A stretch of 64,000 bases of DNA from JBGPGW01 sp046349515 (GTDB lineage Bacteria; Pseudomonadota; Alphaproteobacteria; CADEGL01), in assembly GCA_046349515.1 (NCBI GenBank), contig JAXMCE010000015.1:1-64000 (forward strand), in the 5' to 3' direction. Shown piece after piece: positions 52,190-64,000 of the stretch; positions within the stretch are counted from its first letter, which is position 1; each line of letters starts with the position of its first letter. The notes beneath the pieces are model-generated. The model made no database searches and was not told the DNA's origin. It saw nothing but the letters and a program-made list of their open reading frames with translations. Position numbers and translations under genes: made by a program.

Positions 52190-54496
52190 ATGTTGACGCG
52201 CATGCGGAAGTGGATGGGGGAGGCCCCGCGCGAAAGCGGCCTTCTCGAGGCCGCGTTCGAATCGCTCGATGAGGGGCGCCTCATCACGGACCCGAACGGA
52301 CGCACGGTCTACGTCAATTCCGCCTTTCTCCGCTACTTCAACTGCAAGGCCGACGAGGCCGTGGTCGCGCTCCGGCAGCGCCTGTCGAAGGACGGCGTCT
52401 CGAGCGAGCTCTTCGAGCGCATGATCGGCTCGGCCCGCTCGGGCAACCGCACGCGCGCGGAGTTCTCGGTCGATGCGCCCGATGGCGAAGTGCAGTGGTA
52501 TGCGGTCGCGGTGAGCCCGCTGCCGAATCTCTCGGGCCATGTCTTCTGGCGTTTCGACAACATCACCGCGCGACGGCAGATGGAGCAGATCATCGCCGAG
52601 GGGCAGCGGAAGCTCTACGACTTCTTCGAGCACGCGCCCGTCGGTTTCTACTCGGTCGACGCCGACGGCCGCTTCCTCTTCATTAATCACACGCTGGCCA
52701 ACTGGCTGGGCTGCTCGCCCGACGAGATCGCCGACAGCGGGCGGCGCCTCCACGACTTCATCGCCAAGGACCTGCCGCAGGGAACCGCGCCCTACGATCC
52801 CTTCGGCACCGGCGCGGGGCCCTTGCGCGGCGAGGTGACGTTCCGCGGCCTCCAGGGCCAGACCTTCCAGGCGGACATCGCCCAGACCATCGAGCGCGGC
52901 CAGGATCTCCGCACCCGCTCGGTCGTGCGCGACCTGCGCCCCGAGCGCGAGATGCGCCAGGCGCTCCGCCAGACGGAGCAGCGCTTCCGCAGCTTCTTCG
53001 AGGATGCGCCGGTCGGCATCGCGCTGCTCGACGCCGACGGCAAGATCGCCGAATGCAACCGGCCGTTCTCGACCATGGCCGGCCTCGACCGGCAGGCCAT
53101 CATCGGCTCCGAGTTCTCGAAGATCGTGGTCGATTCCGATCGCCCCGCATTGGCGCAGCGCCTCGGCCAGTTCAAGGCCGGAACGGACAGCGGGCGCGTC
53201 ATGGACGTCCATGTCCAGGGCGCGCGCGAGCGCGTTCTCACTCTCTACATGAGCCGCGTCGACAAGGACGACGGCACCTTCGGCGGCCTCATCCTCCACG
53301 CGCTCGATGCGACCGAGCAGAAGAACCTCGAGATCCAGTTCGCGCAGTCGCAGAAGATGCAGGCCGTGGGCCAGCTCGCGGGCGGCATCGCGCACGACTT
53401 CAACAACCTGCTGACGGCGATGATCGGCTTCTGCGACCTCTTGCTGCTGCGGCACCGGCCGGGCGAGCAGTCCTTCGCGGACGTCATGCAGATCAAGCAG
53501 AACGCCAACCGCGCGGCCAACCTCGTGCGCCAGCTCCTCGCGTTCTCGCGCCAGCAGACGCTCCAACCCAAGGTGCTCAACCTGACCGACGTGCTGGCCG
53601 AGCTCTCGCACCTCTTGCGCCGCCTCATCGGCGAGAACATCGAGCTCCAGATGGTCCATGGTCGCGACCTCGGCCTCGTCCGGGGCGACCAGGGCCAGTT
53701 CGAGCAGGTCATCATCAACCTGGCCGTGAATGCGCGCGATGCCATGGTCGGCGGCGGCACGCTCACGATTCGCACCTCGAACGTGACGCCCGAGCAATCG
53801 AGCGAGTTCGGCGAGCTCCTGCTGCCCATCGGGAACTACATCCTCATCGAGGTGATCGACACCGGCATGGGCATCCCCAAGGAGATCATCGGGCGCATCT
53901 TCGAGCCCTTCTTCTCGACGAAGGAGGTGGGCTCGGGCACGGGCCTTGGCCTCTCGACGGCCTACGGCATCGTCAAGCAGACGGGCGGCTTCATCTTCGT
54001 CGACAGCGAGCCCGGCAAGGGCGCGACGTTCCGCATCTTCCTGCCGCGCCACAATCCGAGTGCGGAGGAGAAGCGCGCAGCCGAGGCGAACACGCGCGAA
54101 GTCGCCAAGTCCGACCTCTCCGGCGCGGGCACGGTGCTCTTCGTCGAGGACGAGGACCCCGTGCGCACCTTCGGCGTGCGCGCGCTCCGCAATAAGGGCT
54201 ACAAGGTGCTCGAGGCCAAGACGGGCGAGGCCGCCCTCGAAGTCATCGACAAGACGAACGAGCCGATCGACCTCGTCATCACCGACGTGGTGATGCCCAA
54301 GCTCGACGGGCCCGGGCTCATCCGCGAGCTCCGCACGCGCGCGCCGCAGACGAAGATCATCTGCATCTCGGGCTATGCCGAGGAGGCGTTTCGGAAGCGC
54401 ATCGACCAGTCCCAGGACGTGGTGTTCCTGCCGAAGCCCTTCAGCCTCAATCAGCTCGCGAGCAAGGTGAAGGAAGTGCTGGGCGGGCCGGCCTAA
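52190..54496 (+). CDS. cckA: Hybrid histidine kinase CckA (PAS-PAS-PAS-HisKA-HATPase-REC)
   Basis: 768-residue sensor kinase of the CckA-ChpT-CtrA cell-cycle/motility phosphorelay. Three PAS-like units at about 17-130, 140-255 and 262-380; phospho-accepting His402 in QLAGGIAHDFNNLL; ATPase N box VNARDAM and G boxes DTGMGI, GTGLGLS; receiver domain ~645-765 with phospho-acceptor aspartate in ITDVVMPKLDG. The HDFNNLL sequence and the position after flhB identify CckA. No transmembrane helices are seen at the N-terminus, unlike Caulobacter CckA, so this version appears cytosolic. Preceded by its own promoter. Confidence 0.92.
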   Translation: MLTRMRKWMGEAPRESGLLEAAFESLDEGRLITDPNGRTVYVNSAFLRYFNCKADEAVVALRQRLSKDGVSSELFERMIGSARSGNRTRAEFSVDAPDGEVQWYAVAVSPLPNLSGHVFWRFDNITARRQMEQIIAEGQRKLYDFFEHAPVGFYSVDADGRFLFINHTLANWLGCSPDEIADSGRRLHDFIAKDLPQGTAPYDPFGTGAGPLRGEVTFRGLQGQTFQADIAQTIERGQDLRTRSVVRDLRPEREMRQALRQTEQRFRSFFEDAPVGIALLDADGKIAECNRPFSTMAGLDRQAIIGSEFSKIVVDSDRPALAQRLGQFKAGTDSGRVMDVHVQGARERVLTLYMSRVDKDDGTFGGLILHALDATEQKNLEIQFAQSQKMQAVGQLAGGIAHDFNNLLTAMIGFCDLLLLRHRPGEQSFADVMQIKQNANRAANLVRQLLAFSRQQTLQPKVLNLTDVLAELSHLLRRLIGENIELQMVHGRDLGLVRGDQGQFEQVIINLAVNARDAMVGGGTLTIRTSNVTPEQSSEFGELLLPIGNYILIEVIDTGMGIPKEIIGRIFEPFFSTKEVGSGTGLGLSTAYGIVKQTGGFIFVDSEPGKGATFRIFLPRHNPSAEEKRAAEANTREVAKSDLSGAGTVLFVEDEDPVRTFGVRALRNKGYKVLEAKTGEAALEVIDKTNEPIDLVITDVVMPKLDGPGLIRELRTRAPQTKIICISGYAEEAFRKRIDQSQDVVFLPKPFSLNQLASKVKEVLGGPA

Positions 54497-54570
54497 GGCT
54501 TCCTCGACACCCTTGCGCGACCCGCGCATTTGGGCGATGCCTCTCGCGGCCTGAGACGTCGATCCGAGGG

Positions 54571-56208
54571 GTGCGCCGAATGACCGAAAGCCAGCCTGGC
54601 CGTCCGAGCATCGGCACCTTTGACTACATCGTGCTCGGCGCGGGCTCGGCGGGCTGCGTCTTGGCCAACCGCTTGAGCGCCGACCCCGCGATCAGCGTGC
54701 TCGTCCTCGAGGCGGGCGGGCCCGACACCTATCCCTGGATCCACATCCCCGTCGGCTACTTCAAGACCATGCACAATCCGCGGACGGATTGGTGCTTCAC
54801 GACGGAGGCGGAGCCAGGTCTCGGCGGGCGCGCGATCGCCTATCCGCGCGGCAAAACGCTTGGCGGCTCGTCCTCGATCAACGGCCACATCTACATGCGC
54901 GGGCAGGCGCGCGATTACGACCATTGGCGGCAGCTGGGCAACCGCGGCTGGGCCTGGGACGACGTGCTGCCCTATTTCAAGAAGTCGGAAGACCAGGTGC
55001 GCGGGGCGGACGAGGTCCACGGCGCCGGCGGGCCGCTCGCGGTCACCGAGCAGCGCATCCGCCTGCCCGTGCTCGATACCTTCATTCGTGCGGCGGAGGA
55101 GGCAGGCCTGCCGCCGACCGCCGACTTCAACCGCGGCGACAATCTCGGCTGCGGCTATTTTCAGGTGACGCAGCGTGGCGGCTTCCGCTGGAGTGCCGCG
55201 CGCGCCTTCCTCCATCCGGCGAAGCGCCGGCCCAATCTGAGGCTCGTCACGCGGGCGCACGCGGCGCGCCTCATCTTCGAGGGCGCACGGGCCAAGGGTG
55301 TAGCGTTCTGGTCGGACGGCGTGCTCCAGTCGGCGGAGGCGCGGGGCGAGGTGCTCCTGGCCTTGGGCTCGATCGGCTCGCCACAGCTTCTCCAGGCCTC
55401 GGGCATCGGGCCCTCGGCGCTCCTTCGCGCGAAGGGCATTGCTGTCCACGCCGATCGCGGCCAGGTCGGCGAGAATCTCCAAGACCACTTGCAGCTACGC
55501 CTTGTCTACAAGCTCCACGGCATCCGGACGCTCAACGAGCGGGTCAACAGTCTCCTCGGCCGCTTGATGATCGGTGCCGAGTATGTGCTCTTCCGCTCCG
55601 GTCCCATGACGATGGGGGCGAGCCAGTTGGGCGCGTTCGCGAAAAGCGATCCCGCGCGCGAGACGGCCAATCTCGAATATCACATCCAGCCGCTCAGTAC
55701 GGACAAGCTGGGCGATCCCCTCCATCCGTTCCCGGCGCTGACCGCCTCCGTCTGCAACCTCCGGCCCGAGAGCCGCGGCAGCGTGCGCATCAAGTCGGCC
55801 GACACGCGCGATCCGCCGGCGATCGCGCCCAACTACCTGGCGACCGCCGATGATCGCCGCGTCGCGATTGATTCGATCAAGCTCACGCGGCGGATCATGC
55901 TCGAGAGCGCGGCCTTCCGCCCCTACCGGCCCGAGGAGTATCGGCCGGGCGCCGAGGCCCGGGACGACTCGGCGCTCATCGAGGCGGCGGCGCGCATCGG
56001 CACGACCATCTTCCACCCCGTTGGCACCTGCCGGATGGGGCCGGACGGGGAGGCCGTCGTCGATGATCGCCTCCGCGTTCGCGGGGTCGAGCGATTGAGG
56101 GTCATCGATGCTTCGGTCATGCCCTCGATCACCTCGGGCAACACCAATGCGCCCGTGATCATGATCGCGGAGAAGGCGGCCGACATGGTCGTCGAGGACC
56201 GGCGCTGA
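54571..56208 (+). CDS. GMC-family FAD-dependent oxidoreductase (choline/alcohol dehydrogenase-like)
   Basis: 545-residue flavoprotein that oxidises primary alcohols or similar. FAD loop IVLGAGSAGCVLANRL near residue 15, GMC signature 1 GKTLGGSSSINGHIYMRG, signature 2 GSIGSPQLLQASGIGP, catalytic His in FHPVGTCRMG and the C-terminal SGNTNAPVIMIAEKAA. Similar to BetA/AlkJ, but substrate cannot be assigned. Alone between cckA and recA, no betaine genes nearby. Confidence 0.92.
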   Translation: MRRMTESQPGRPSIGTFDYIVLGAGSAGCVLANRLSADPAISVLVLEAGGPDTYPWIHIPVGYFKTMHNPRTDWCFTTEAEPGLGGRAIAYPRGKTLGGSSSINGHIYMRGQARDYDHWRQLGNRGWAWDDVLPYFKKSEDQVRGADEVHGAGGPLAVTEQRIRLPVLDTFIRAAEEAGLPPTADFNRGDNLGCGYFQVTQRGGFRWSAARAFLHPAKRRPNLRLVTRAHAARLIFEGARAKGVAFWSDGVLQSAEARGEVLLALGSIGSPQLLQASGIGPSALLRAKGIAVHADRGQVGENLQDHLQLRLVYKLHGIRTLNERVNSLLGRLMIGAEYVLFRSGPMTMGASQLGAFAKSDPARETANLEYHIQPLSTDKLGDPLHPFPALTASVCNLRPESRGSVRIKSADTRDPPAIAPNYLATADDRRVAIDSIKLTRRIMLESAAFRPYRPEEYRPGAEARDDSALIEAAARIGTTIFHPVGTCRMGPDGEAVVDDRLRVRGVERLRVIDASVMPSITSGNTNAPVIMIAEKAADMVVEDRR

Positions 56209-56430
56209 GACTGCGGGTTACGGCCCGAAAGACGCCACGGTTCGACCCTGAATTCGGCCGCAATCGGATTCGATCCTTGCCCTTGGATTGGCCTGGGCGG
56301 ATCCGGTGCATGACGTCGTACGACCTATCATCTCGGAACGGAGATGAGGGTTTCGGAACAAGACATTGAAAGGGCGATGTTTTCGCGTGAAATCTCGATG
56401 AGAAAAAAACATCAATCCATGTGGTTAAGA

Positions 56431-56445
56431 GAACACTTGTAGAAC
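56431..56445 (+). promoter_or_regulatory. LexA (SOS) box of recA
   Basis: GAAC-N7-GAAC, a perfect match to the alphaproteobacterial LexA operator form, overlapping the -35 element of the recA promoter. LexA bound here would block recA until DNA damage triggers its self-cleavage. Confidence 0.85.
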
Positions 56446-56464
56446 AGAACAAACCATGTACAAT
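56437..56464 (+). promoter_or_regulatory. recA promoter
   Basis: TTGTAG (56437-56442) and TACAAT (56459-56464), 16-base spacer. The -35 lies inside the LexA box. Transcription should start around 56471, about 75 bases before the ATG. Confidence 0.7.
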
Positions 56465-56544
56465 CCGCCGCCATTCCCCCGGAGCGGCCGACAGTGGCTC
56501 GGTTGATGCGCCGGGACCCGTGTGAAATAAGAGGGGCAAGACCC

Positions 56545-57627
<1,083 letters not shown>

Positions 57628-57693
57628 CGTTTCCTTGACGACGGGTTCGGCCGGCGGTCCCCGCCGGCGCGGACCGGGTCCCAACCCAATCGA

Positions 57694-57733
57694 GCCCCGC
57701 GCGGCGGCCCCTCCGCGCGGGGCGTTCGTTTGT
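57694..57733 (+). terminator. Rho-independent terminator of recA
   Basis: An 11-base perfect stem (57694-57704 with 57713-57723, GCCCCGCGCGG) with an eight-base loop, followed by GTTCGTTTGT. It lies 67 bases after the recA stop and 100 before alaS. Confidence 0.8.
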
Positions 57734-57833
57734 GGGGTATCCTCGCGCGCCCCTCGTCTGGACAGGGGGGTGGCCTGCGAGTAAAAGCGGGTCCGCCCTT
57801 GCAACCCCGGCATTCGGGCCCGAAATTCATCCC

Positions 57834-60491
<2,658 letters not shown>

Positions 60492-60516
60492 CCGGCGGGC
60501 GACCAGGGGGAACGGC

Positions 60517-61671
60517 GTGCCGATGGGGAATTCGCTTCGCGTCGCGGTCGCGCACGCGCTCGGCGGCGAACGGCCGCTAAGCGCGGCCGGACGCGTCGCG
60601 GAGACGCTGGTCGTGCTGTGCCTCGCGGGCCTCATCGGCTCGGTCATGGTCAAGAGCGTCCCGTCCATGACACCGTCGGCGCTCGCCATCGCCGACGGCG
60701 TGTGGGGGATTGCCGCCGTCGCCTTCACGCTCGAATACCTTCTCCGCCTTTGGACGGCGTCGATCGCGGGCGGGCATGGCCGCTTCGGCTACGCGCTGTC
60801 CTTCCCCGGCCTCACCGATCTCGCGGCGGCGGGGCCCTATTGGCTGTGGGTGTCGGGGTTGCTCGCCCCGGAGGTCGCGGAAGTGGCCTCGCTCTTCGCG
60901 CTTTGCAAGTTGGCCCGCTCCGTGCCGGCGCTCCGCGTCATCGTCGTCGTGCTGAGGAACGAGGCTCGGACGCTCGGCTCGGCCATCCTCGCGCTCTGCA
61001 TGCTTCTCGTCATCGCCTCGGGCATCATGTTCCTCATCGAGCACGGGGCGCAGCCGCAGGTCTTCGATTCGATTCCGACCGCGCTCTGGTGGGGGATCGT
61101 CACCATCGCATCGGTCGGTTACGGTGACATCGTGCCCATCACGACCTGGGGACGGATTTTCGGCGGCGTCGTCATCGTGTGCGGCATCACCACGATCGCC
61201 ATTCCCGTGGGCATCCTGGCGACGGGCTTCTACCAGGAGCTGCGCCGCAACGAATTCATCGTGACCTGGCGGATGTTGGCGGACATCCCGCTGTTCCACG
61301 GCCTCGAGGCGACCCGCATCGCCGGCATCGTGCGCCACGTCAAGTCGCAGTTCGTGCCCGAGCGCCAGGTGGTGGTGCGGCGGGGCGAGCCGGCCGATGC
61401 CATGTTCATCATCCTGTCGGGCGAGGTCGAGGTCGACGTCCAGCCGACGCCCGTGCGCCTCCATCGCGGCCAGTATTTCGGCGAGATCGGCCTCCTCAAG
61501 GACGTCGAACGCACGGCCACGGTCACGACCGTCACGGAATGCCAGCTGCTCACCCTCGACGTGGCGGATTTCCGCCGCCTCATCGAGCAGTATCCCGACA
61601 TCAAGGCCTCGATCGAGCGCGTGGCGGAAGCGCGCCTCCAGGCTCTCCGAGCGACCCCGCCGTCCGGCTGA
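60517..61671 (+). CDS. Cyclic nucleotide-gated potassium channel (MlotiK1-like)
   Basis: 384-residue inner-membrane channel with six helices. The selectivity filter is SVGYGD (199-204) in the pore loop IVTIASVGYGDIVP. The S4-like helix (121-150) has few positive charges (Lys131, Arg134, Arg140, Arg147), which suggests weak voltage sensing. The cyclic-nucleotide-binding domain spans about 255-375 with the phosphate-binding cassette FGEIGLLKDVERTATV, including the arginine that contacts the cyclic phosphate. GTG start after AGGGGG, 25 bases after alaS. It resembles the Mesorhizobium MloK1 tetrameric channel. Confidence 0.92.
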   Translation: MPMGNSLRVAVAHALGGERPLSAAGRVAETLVVLCLAGLIGSVMVKSVPSMTPSALAIADGVWGIAAVAFTLEYLLRLWTASIAGGHGRFGYALSFPGLTDLAAAGPYWLWVSGLLAPEVAEVASLFALCKLARSVPALRVIVVVLRNEARTLGSAILALCMLLVIASGIMFLIEHGAQPQVFDSIPTALWWGIVTIASVGYGDIVPITTWGRIFGGVVIVCGITTIAIPVGILATGFYQELRRNEFIVTWRMLADIPLFHGLEATRIAGIVRHVKSQFVPERQVVVRRGEPADAMFIILSGEVEVDVQPTPVRLHRGQYFGEIGLLKDVERTATVTTVTECQLLTLDVADFRRLIEQYPDIKASIERVAEARLQALRATPPSG

Positions 61672-61738
61672 GCGCTTGATCTCCGGCGCTCCCGCCGCAT
61701 AACGTGGGCGCGACCCTCATAACAACCGGGCATAGTCG

Positions 61739-62590
61739 ATGCGCTTCAACGGAACCGATACCTATGTCGCGACCGAGGACCTGATGGTCGCGGTCAACGC
61801 GGCGGCGACGCTCGAGCGGCCGCTCCTCGTCAAGGGCGAGCCCGGGACGGGCAAGACGGTGCTCGCGGCCGAGGTGGCCAAGGCGATGGGCGCACCGCTC
61901 ATCGAGTGGCACATCAAGTCGACGACGAAGGCCCAGCACGGTCTCTACGAATACGACGCGGTCGCGCGCCTGCGCGATTCGCAGCTGGGCGACGCGCGGG
62001 TCCACGACATCCGCAACTACATCATCAAGGGCAAGCTGTGGGAGGCCTTCACCGCCGCGGCGCGCCCGGTGCTCCTCATCGACGAGATCGACAAGGCCGA
62101 TATCGAGTTCCCGAACGACCTCCTGCAGGAGCTCGACCGGATGGAGTTCTACATCCACGAGACGCGCGAGACGGTGAGCGCGATCAACCGTCCGATCGTG
62201 ATCATCACGTCCAACAACGAGAAGGAGCTGCCGGACGCCTTCCTCCGGCGCTGCTTCTTCCATTACATCCGCTTCCCGGACGAGGACACGATGCGCCGCA
62301 TCGTCGCGGTGCACTTCCCCGGCATCAAGGAGGCGCTCGTGCGCGCGGCGTTGAACGTCTTCTTCGAGGTGCGCGAGGTGCCCGGCCTCAAGAAGAAGCC
62401 CTCGACCTCCGAGCTCCTCGACTGGCTGAAGCTGCTCGCGGCCGAGGATATCCCTCCCGAAGCGCTGAAGAGCCGGGACGTGAAGACCGTGCTCCCGCCG
62501 CTCTATGGTGCGCTCTTGAAGAGCGAGCAGGACGTGCACCAGCTGGAGCGCCTGGCCTTCCTCGCGCGGCGCGACCAGCGCGGAAGCTGA
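61739..62590 (+). CDS. MoxR-family AAA+ ATPase
   Basis: 283-residue AAA+ ATPase with Walker A GEPGTGKTV, Walker B VLLIDEIDKAD, sensor I NNEKELP and arginine finger in FLRRCFFHYIRFP. MoxR ATPases act as chaperones with von Willebrand factor A partners; that partner follows two bases or so downstream. The pair resembles CoxD/CoxE, associated with cofactor insertion or maturation of metalloenzymes, but no such enzyme is in the window. Confidence 0.92.
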   Translation: MRFNGTDTYVATEDLMVAVNAAATLERPLLVKGEPGTGKTVLAAEVAKAMGAPLIEWHIKSTTKAQHGLYEYDAVARLRDSQLGDARVHDIRNYIIKGKLWEAFTAAARPVLLIDEIDKADIEFPNDLLQELDRMEFYIHETRETVSAINRPIVIITSNNEKELPDAFLRRCFFHYIRFPDEDTMRRIVAVHFPGIKEALVRAALNVFFEVREVPGLKKKPSTSELLDWLKLLAAEDIPPEALKSRDVKTVLPPLYGALLKSEQDVHQLERLAFLARRDQRGS

Positions 62591-62593
62591 GTC

Positions 62594-63772
62594 TTGTTCG
62601 TCTCGTTCTTCCTCACGCTCCGGCGCGCAAACGTCCCCGTTTCGCTCCGCGAGTACCTGACCTTGCTCGAGGCCATGGACGCGGGCCTCGCCGAATTCGA
62701 CGTCGATCGCTTCTACTATCTCTCCCGCTCGGCCCTCGTGAAGGACGAGCGCAACCTCGACAAGTTCGACCGCGTCTTCGCCCATTGTTTCAAGGGCATC
62801 GAGGCCTCGATCGAGACCTTGTTCGGCGAGATCCCGACCGAGTGGCTGAAGAAATTGGCCGAGAAGACTCTCACGCCCGAGGAGAAGGCGCTCGTCGAGG
62901 CGCTCGGCGGGTGGGAGAAGCTCATGGAGACGCTCCGCCAGCGCCTGGCCGAGCAGACGAAGCGCCACCAGGGCGGCTCCAAGTGGATCGGCACGGCCGG
63001 CACCTCGCCCTTCGGCGCCTACGGCTACAACCCCGAAGGCGTGCGCATCGGCCAGGAGGAGGGACGCGAGGGCCGCGCGGTCAAGGTGTGGGACAAGCGC
63101 GAGTTCAAGAACCTCGACGACGATGTCGAGATCGGCACGCGCAACATCAAGATCGCGCTGAGGCGTCTGCGGCGCTTTGCCCGGCAGGGTGTGCCCGTCG
63201 AGCTCGACATGCCCGGCACGATCCGTGCGACCGCCCACAATGGCGGCTATCTCGACCTGAAGCTCGTGCCCGAGCGCCGCAACACGGTGAAGGTGCTGCT
63301 TTTCCTCGACGTGGGCGGGTCGATGGCGCCGCACGTGCGCGTTTGCGAGGAGCTGTTCTCAGCCGCGCGCAGCGAGTTCAAACATCTCGAATACTTCTAC
63401 TTCCACAATTGCCTCTACGAGAGCGTGTGGCGCGACAACCGGCGCCGCCACACCGAGCGCATCCCGACCTGGCAAGTCATGCACACTTACGGCGCCGACT
63501 ATCGCGTCGTGTTCGTGGGCGACGCCTCGATGAGCCCCTACGAGATCGTCCAGGAGGGCGGCAGCGTCGAGCATTGGAACGAGGAGGCGGGAGTCGTCTG
63601 GCTGAGGCGCCTGTTGCACACCTTCCCGAAGACGGTGTGGCTCAACCCGACGCCCGAGCGTCATTGGGGTTACACACCCTCGATCGACATGATCCGCCAG
63701 ATCATGGGCGGGCAGATGTTCGCGCTCACCCTCGCGGGGCTCGACCACGCCATGCAGGCCTTGAGCCGCTAG
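62594..63772 (+). CDS. VWA domain protein, CoxE-like
   Basis: 392-residue partner of the MoxR ATPase. N-terminal helical region (LRRANVPVSLREYLTLLEAMDAG), central charged part, and a C-terminal VWA domain starting VLLFLDVGGSM; the MIDAS reads DVGGS instead of DxSxS, a change shared by the CoxE-like branch. TTG start (62594) three bases after the previous stop. Its target is unknown. Confidence 0.9.
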   Translation: MFVSFFLTLRRANVPVSLREYLTLLEAMDAGLAEFDVDRFYYLSRSALVKDERNLDKFDRVFAHCFKGIEASIETLFGEIPTEWLKKLAEKTLTPEEKALVEALGGWEKLMETLRQRLAEQTKRHQGGSKWIGTAGTSPFGAYGYNPEGVRIGQEEGREGRAVKVWDKREFKNLDDDVEIGTRNIKIALRRLRRFARQGVPVELDMPGTIRATAHNGGYLDLKLVPERRNTVKVLLFLDVGGSMAPHVRVCEELFSAARSEFKHLEYFYFHNCLYESVWRDNRRRHTERIPTWQVMHTYGADYRVVFVGDASMSPYEIVQEGGSVEHWNEEAGVVWLRRLLHTFPKTVWLNPTPERHWGYTPSIDMIRQIMGGQMFALTLAGLDHAMQALSR

Positions 63773-63798
63773 GTCGCGGGCCGTCGGGCGGAGGCGCC

Positions 63799-64000
63799 TC
63801 AACCCATCGCGCGCTTCAGGTTCCCGTCGAGCACCTCGAGGAACTGCTTGGTCGTGAGCCAGGTCTGCTCCGGTCCGATGAGGAGCGCCAGATCCTTCGT
63901 CATCTGGCCGCCTTCGACCGTATCCACGCACACCTTCTCGAGCGTTTCGGCGAACTTCACGACCTCGGGCGTGCCGTCGAAGGTGCCGCGGAAATGGAGC
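63799..64000 (-). CDS. icd: Isocitrate dehydrogenase (NADP), C-terminal fragment cut by window edge
   Basis: The last 67 codons of a minus-strand gene continuing beyond the window. The residues FAETLEKVCVDTVEGG, MTKDLALLIGPEQTWLTT and DGNLKRAMG match the C-terminus of the homodimeric NADP-dependent isocitrate dehydrogenase of the TCA cycle. Convergent with the VWA gene, 26 bases apart. Start and catalytic residues lie outside. Confidence 0.9.
   Translation of the reverse strand, partial: LHFRGTFDGTPEVVKFAETLEKVCVDTVEGGQMTKDLALLIGPEQTWLTTKQFLEVLDGNLKRAMG

Larger units (their letters stand above)
56209..56544. other. Intergenic region upstream of recA
   Basis: 336 bases. It contains the recA promoter and LexA box near its end; the first ~190 bases hold no recognisable gene or motif. 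The region turns AT-rich from 56390 on (AGAAAAAAACATCAATCCATG). The recA leader from the promoter to the ATG is about 75 bases. Confidence 0.6.

Overview
The window is a high-GC, gene-dense chromosomal segment of an alphaproteobacterium, most like the Rhodospirillales in gene order. The signs are: a CckA-type hybrid histidine kinase directly downstream of flhB; a recA promoter carrying a GAAC-N7-GAAC LexA box; an NDUFA12-type complex I accessory subunit; and the block DUF2155 / aat / accC / accB / aroQ near dsbA and an M48 peptidase. No rRNA, tRNA, CRISPR array, transposase or integrase was recognised. Everything reads as stable chromosome with catabolic genes inserted among housekeeping blocks.

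Layout. (1) About 0-22.3 kb is accessory catabolism: a phenylacetate-CoA ligase-like enzyme; an M19 dipeptidase-like protein; a TMADH-type iron-sulfur flavoprotein followed by three tandem paralogous SDRs and an amidase; a DoeB-like deacylase; an amidohydrolase with three NAD(P)-dependent oxidoreductases; and a nitrogen-type set (DUF1989 protein, PLP lyase-like enzyme, ureidoglycolate-lyase-like protein, RidA, M20 amidohydrolase). Three related EamA exporters sit on the minus strand at module borders. (2) 22.5-34 kb is cell-envelope and core metabolism: NDUFA12, two MCE/MlaD proteins, a methyltransferase, DUF2155, aat, accC, accB, aroQ, three tandem phytanoyl-CoA-dioxygenase-like genes inserted on the opposite strand, a DsbA-like oxidoreductase, an M48 peptidase with TPR-like tail and an aminotransferase. 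(3) 34-42 kb holds the RNase E/G gene, AmiC, PBP1A and prfB; prfB is split by the classical programmed +1 frameshift. (4) 42-54.5 kb is flagellar export apparatus and rod (fliP, fliO, flgB, flgC, fliE, fliQ, fliR, flhB), csrA and cckA, interrupted by two DHA2 efflux transporters and an enoyl-CoA hydratase. (5) 54.5-64 kb has a GMC oxidoreductase, recA with SOS promoter and terminator, alaS, a cyclic-nucleotide-gated potassium channel, a MoxR/VWA pair and the 3' end of icd.

Most interesting points: two of the three SDR paralogues have lost the catalytic tyrosine; the adjacent TMADH homologue keeps its cofactor ligands but has replaced the amine-cage and catalytic residues; the M19 and M20 hydrolases have altered metal sites; the CckA homologue has no visible transmembrane segments; three PhyH dioxygenases are tandemly duplicated inside a conserved housekeeping block; and several small unrecognised ORFs are translationally coupled to flagellar genes.
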